64,000 bases of DNA from contig CAKTDA010000001.1 of assembly GCA_934541105.1 (NCBI GenBank), forward strand, positions 62,001 through 126,000, read 5' to 3'. The position numbers and the translations under genes were made by a program. The notes beneath the pieces were generated by a model. It saw nothing but the letters and a program-made list of their open reading frames with translations. It searched no databases and was not told the origin of the DNA. This document shows, one piece after another, positions 62,136 through 64,000 of this stretch. Origin of the DNA: an uncultured Luteitalea sp. (GTDB lineage: Bacteria > Acidobacteriota > Vicinamibacteria > Vicinamibacterales > Vicinamibacteraceae). How positions within the stretch are numbered: the stretch's first letter is position 1; every line of letters begins with the position of its first letter.

Positions 62136-62768
62136 ATGAAGCTCGATCGCGCGGGATACCCGTTCATTGCCGGAGCGCTCGCTCCGGCCTCGCTGTTCCT
62201 CCTCAAGAAGAAGCTGGCCATCGGGCTGCCGCTGCTCGGCCTGGCGGGCTTCCTCGCCTACTTCTTCCGCGATCCGGAGCGGTATCCGCCGCAGGATCCC
62301 GACCTCGTCCTGTCCCCGGCGGACGGACGCGTCATGGTCGCGGGCCCCGGCGAGCCCGGTGTGGCGCCGCCAGGCGACTGGCAACAGATCAGCATCTTCC
62401 TGTCCCCGATCGACGTCCACATCAACCGCACGCCGTACGGCGGGCGGATCACCCGGATCGCCTACACGCCGGGGAAGTTCCTGGCCGCGTACGACGATCG
62501 CGCCGCGGCAGAGAACGAGCGCAACGAGGTCTGGATCGAGTCGGGCGACCGCACGGTCGTCTTCAGGCAGGTCGTCGGCGTGCTGGCGCGCCGCGTCGTG
62601 TGCCGCGTGCAGGTCGGCGACCAGCTCGTGGCCGGCGAACGCTTCGGCCTGATGAAGTTCGGGTCGCGCATGGACGTGTTCGTCCCGCCTGCCTGTGAGC
62701 TCCAGGTCCAGCCTGGCGACGTCGTCCGCGGAGCCGAGAGCGTCCTGGCGCGATGGCCGCGGGCGTGA
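62136..62768 (+). CDS. psd: Phosphatidylserine decarboxylase (short type)
   Basis: A 210-aa self-cleaving pyruvoyl enzyme that converts phosphatidylserine to phosphatidylethanolamine at the inner membrane. Two N-terminal hydrophobic stretches (FIAGALAPASLFLL, IGLPLLGLAGFLAYF) anchor it. Conserved segments are FFRDPERYPPQDPDLVLSPADG, ISIFLSPIDVHINRTP, NERNEVWIE, and the processing site GLMKFGSRMDVFVP, with the serine of FGS (near residue 175) as the future pyruvoyl group. The pssA gene follows after 16 bases, so both last steps of PE synthesis are in one operon. Confidence 0.95.
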   Translation: MKLDRAGYPFIAGALAPASLFLLKKKLAIGLPLLGLAGFLAYFFRDPERYPPQDPDLVLSPADGRVMVAGPGEPGVAPPGDWQQISIFLSPIDVHINRTPYGGRITRIAYTPGKFLAAYDDRAAAENERNEVWIESGDRTVVFRQVVGVLARRVVCRVQVGDQLVAGERFGLMKFGSRMDVFVPPACELQVQPGDVVRGAESVLARWPRA

Positions 62769-62784
62769 GGGTAAGATCGCGCCC

Positions 62785-63588
62785 ATGATCAACGTGCTGC
62801 GGCGCCAGGATCCGGAACAGCGCCGCCTCCGCCGTGGCATGTACCTGCTGCCGAGCCTGTTCACGCTCGCCAACATGTTCTGCGGGTACGCCTGTGTGAT
62901 CTACGCGATGCGCGGCGAGTTCTCGACCGCCGCGCCGTTCATCGGCGTGGCCGTCGTGCTCGACCTGCTCGACGGCCGGATCGCGCGCCTCACGGGCTCG
63001 ACGAGCGACTTCGGTCGCGAGTTCGACTCCCTTGCCGACGTGATCTCGTTCGGGGTGGCGCCGGCCGTCCTCGGCTACGCGTGGGGGCTCTACACGTTCG
63101 GCCGCCTCGGCTGGGCGGTCGGCTTCCTCTTCGTCTCGGCTGCGGCCATCCGGCTGGCACGCTTCAACATCCAGAGCACGACGCAGGCCGACAAGCGCTA
63201 TTTCGTCGGGATGCCCAGCCCTGCGGCAGCCGGCGTGCCCGCCGCCACGGTGTTCTGGCTGCCGGGCGGGCTCGCCGATGGCTGGATGTCGCTGCTCGCG
63301 CTGCCCCTGCTGCTCGTGCCCGCGGCACTGATGGTCAGCACCATCAAGTACCGCAGCTTCAAGACGTTCAACCTCGGTCAGCGTCGCCCGGCCAGTGCGC
63401 TGATGCTGTTTGCGCTGCTGATTGCCGCCATCGCGACGCATCCGCAGTGGTCGCTCGTGCTGATCTCCTACACGTACCTGATCTCGGGGTTCGTGGGCCT
63501 CGCGCTCGCGAGGTGGCGGCCGCGGCCCGCCGAGGAGGCGCCCGCCCCGGCAGCCGCCGCCGATCCGGCCATCCCCCGGGAGCTCTGA
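62785..63588 (+). CDS. pssA: CDP-diacylglycerol-serine O-phosphatidyltransferase
   Basis: A 267-aa membrane enzyme that joins CDP-diacylglycerol and serine to form phosphatidylserine for Psd. The CDP-alcohol phosphotransferase motif DG-x2-AR-x8-G-x3-D-x3-D is visible in LDGRIARLTGSTSDFGREFD with SLAD following. The N-terminal LPSLFTLANMFCGYACVIY and the C-terminal helices fit the PssA2-like (Bacillus-type) class. The C-terminal Ala/Pro tail is variable. Same operon as psd. The ATG at 62785 is preceded by GAGGGTAAG. Confidence 0.94.
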   Translation: MINVLRRQDPEQRRLRRGMYLLPSLFTLANMFCGYACVIYAMRGEFSTAAPFIGVAVVLDLLDGRIARLTGSTSDFGREFDSLADVISFGVAPAVLGYAWGLYTFGRLGWAVGFLFVSAAAIRLARFNIQSTTQADKRYFVGMPSPAAAGVPAATVFWLPGGLADGWMSLLALPLLLVPAALMVSTIKYRSFKTFNLGQRRPASALMLFALLIAAIATHPQWSLVLISYTYLISGFVGLALARWRPRPAEEAPAPAAAADPAIPREL

Positions 63589-63595
63589 ACGCAGC

Positions 63596-64000
63596 CTACG
63601 CCACCGGCAGGTCGAGCGACACGGTGGTGCCGACGCCGCGCCGGCTCTCCACGGCAATGCGTCCGCCCATCAGCTCGACGTTGCGCTTCGCGATGGTGAG
63701 GCCGAGCCCGGTGCCTGCGGCCTTCGTTGAGAAGTAGGGCTCGAAGAGCCGGGCGAGCGCCTGCTCGTCCATCCCCACACCCGTATCCACGACCGACAGC
63801 CGCACGGCGCCGTCGTCGGCGCGTGCGGCGCCGACGGTCACCGACCCGCCGGCCGGCATGGCGTGCAGCGCGTTCTCGATGATGTTGATCAGCGCGCGGC
63901 CGAGCAGCTGGCGATCGATCAGCACCTGCGGCAGGTCGGCGGGGAGCGCGGCCTCGACGCGAACGTTCGAGGGCAGGCCGATGCGGTAGCCGCCGAGCAC
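63596..64000 (-). CDS. Sensor histidine kinase, C-terminal ATPase part (runs off the right edge)
   Basis: The last 134 residues of a sensor kinase are visible; the start is beyond the window. The HATPase boxes are complete: N box LINIIENALHAMPAGG, G1 VVDTGVGMDE, F box LFEPYFSTKAA, and G2 GTGLGLTIAKRNVELMGG. The type of signal domain and the response regulator cannot be seen. It is convergent with pssA, 7 bases apart. It could be an NtrB- or AtoS-like kinase judging from the STKAxGTGLGL pattern. Confidence 0.9.
   Translation of the reverse strand: MLGGYRIGLPSNVRVEAALPADLPQVLIDRQLLGRALINIIENALHAMPAGGSVTVGAARADDGAVRLSVVDTGVGMDEQALARLFEPYFSTKAAGTGLGLTIAKRNVELMGGRIAVESRRGVGTTVSLDLPVA

Overview
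The window is 64 kb of GC-rich chromosomal DNA, packed with genes at close to 90% coding density. No rRNA, tRNA, CRISPR array, insertion sequence or prophage gene was seen. The gene set fits a free-living, didermic, heterotrophic soil bacterium: a TonB-dependent receptor, Tat and Sec exported enzymes, E1 and E2 of the 2-oxoglutarate dehydrogenase complex, type III glutamine synthetase, topoisomerase IV, secreted amidohydrolases, a bactofilin and a short-form phosphatidylserine decarboxylase. The protein flavour and very high GC suggest Acidobacteriota, probably near Vicinamibacteria. This is inferred from general resemblance only; no marker gene was placed on a tree.

Layout. 1-8.9 kb holds a methyltransferase tail and ahcY (methyl cycle), a GntP permease, a RidA-like protein, an M19 dipeptidase coupled to a Tat-exported phosphodiesterase-fold enzyme, then a ChaN/PDZ protein coupled to bcp, and an esterase. 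8.9-13.3 kb has an FMN-binding glutamate-synthase-like oxidoreductase, an unrecognised exported protein, and a metallophosphoesterase coupled to a small exported protein. 13.3-20.3 kb is a minus-strand run: an SGNH protein and MBOAT acyltransferase pair (probable polysaccharide O-acetylation), an 88-aa protein, then sucA and odhB. 20.4-31.8 kb carries a TonB receptor, parE, glnN, a small protein, a ceramidase-like hydrolase and parC.

31.8-44.5 kb carries an FprA-like reductase and a MATE exporter, a large HEAT/DUF349 coiled-coil protein, speA, a bactofilin, and three translationally coupled exported amidohydrolase-fold proteins, of which only the middle one keeps the HxH metal motif. 44.6-51.4 kb looks like a cell-surface glycan module: a small protein, an 893-aa membrane protein with a C-terminal beta-rich part, a GT39-like membrane protein, and a UbiA-type prenyltransferase in one open frame with a DUF885-like metallohydrolase. 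51.4-60.4 kb has a coupled MATE, PLP enzyme and amidohydrolase operon, a PIG3-type quinone reductase, a DUF72 protein, an alpha/beta hydrolase and mutS. 60.5-64 kb has tsaB and rimI, a YdcH-like protein, psd and pssA (phosphatidylethanolamine synthesis), and the C-terminal end of a histidine kinase.

No intergenic gap exceeds about 220 bases. Several gaps hold hairpins or short repeat families. No defence or mobile system was found. The most unusual items are the HxH-less amidohydrolase pair, the prenyltransferase-DUF885 fusion, the nested palindrome spanning the DUF349/speA stop codons, and a repeat family sitting just upstream of three start codons.
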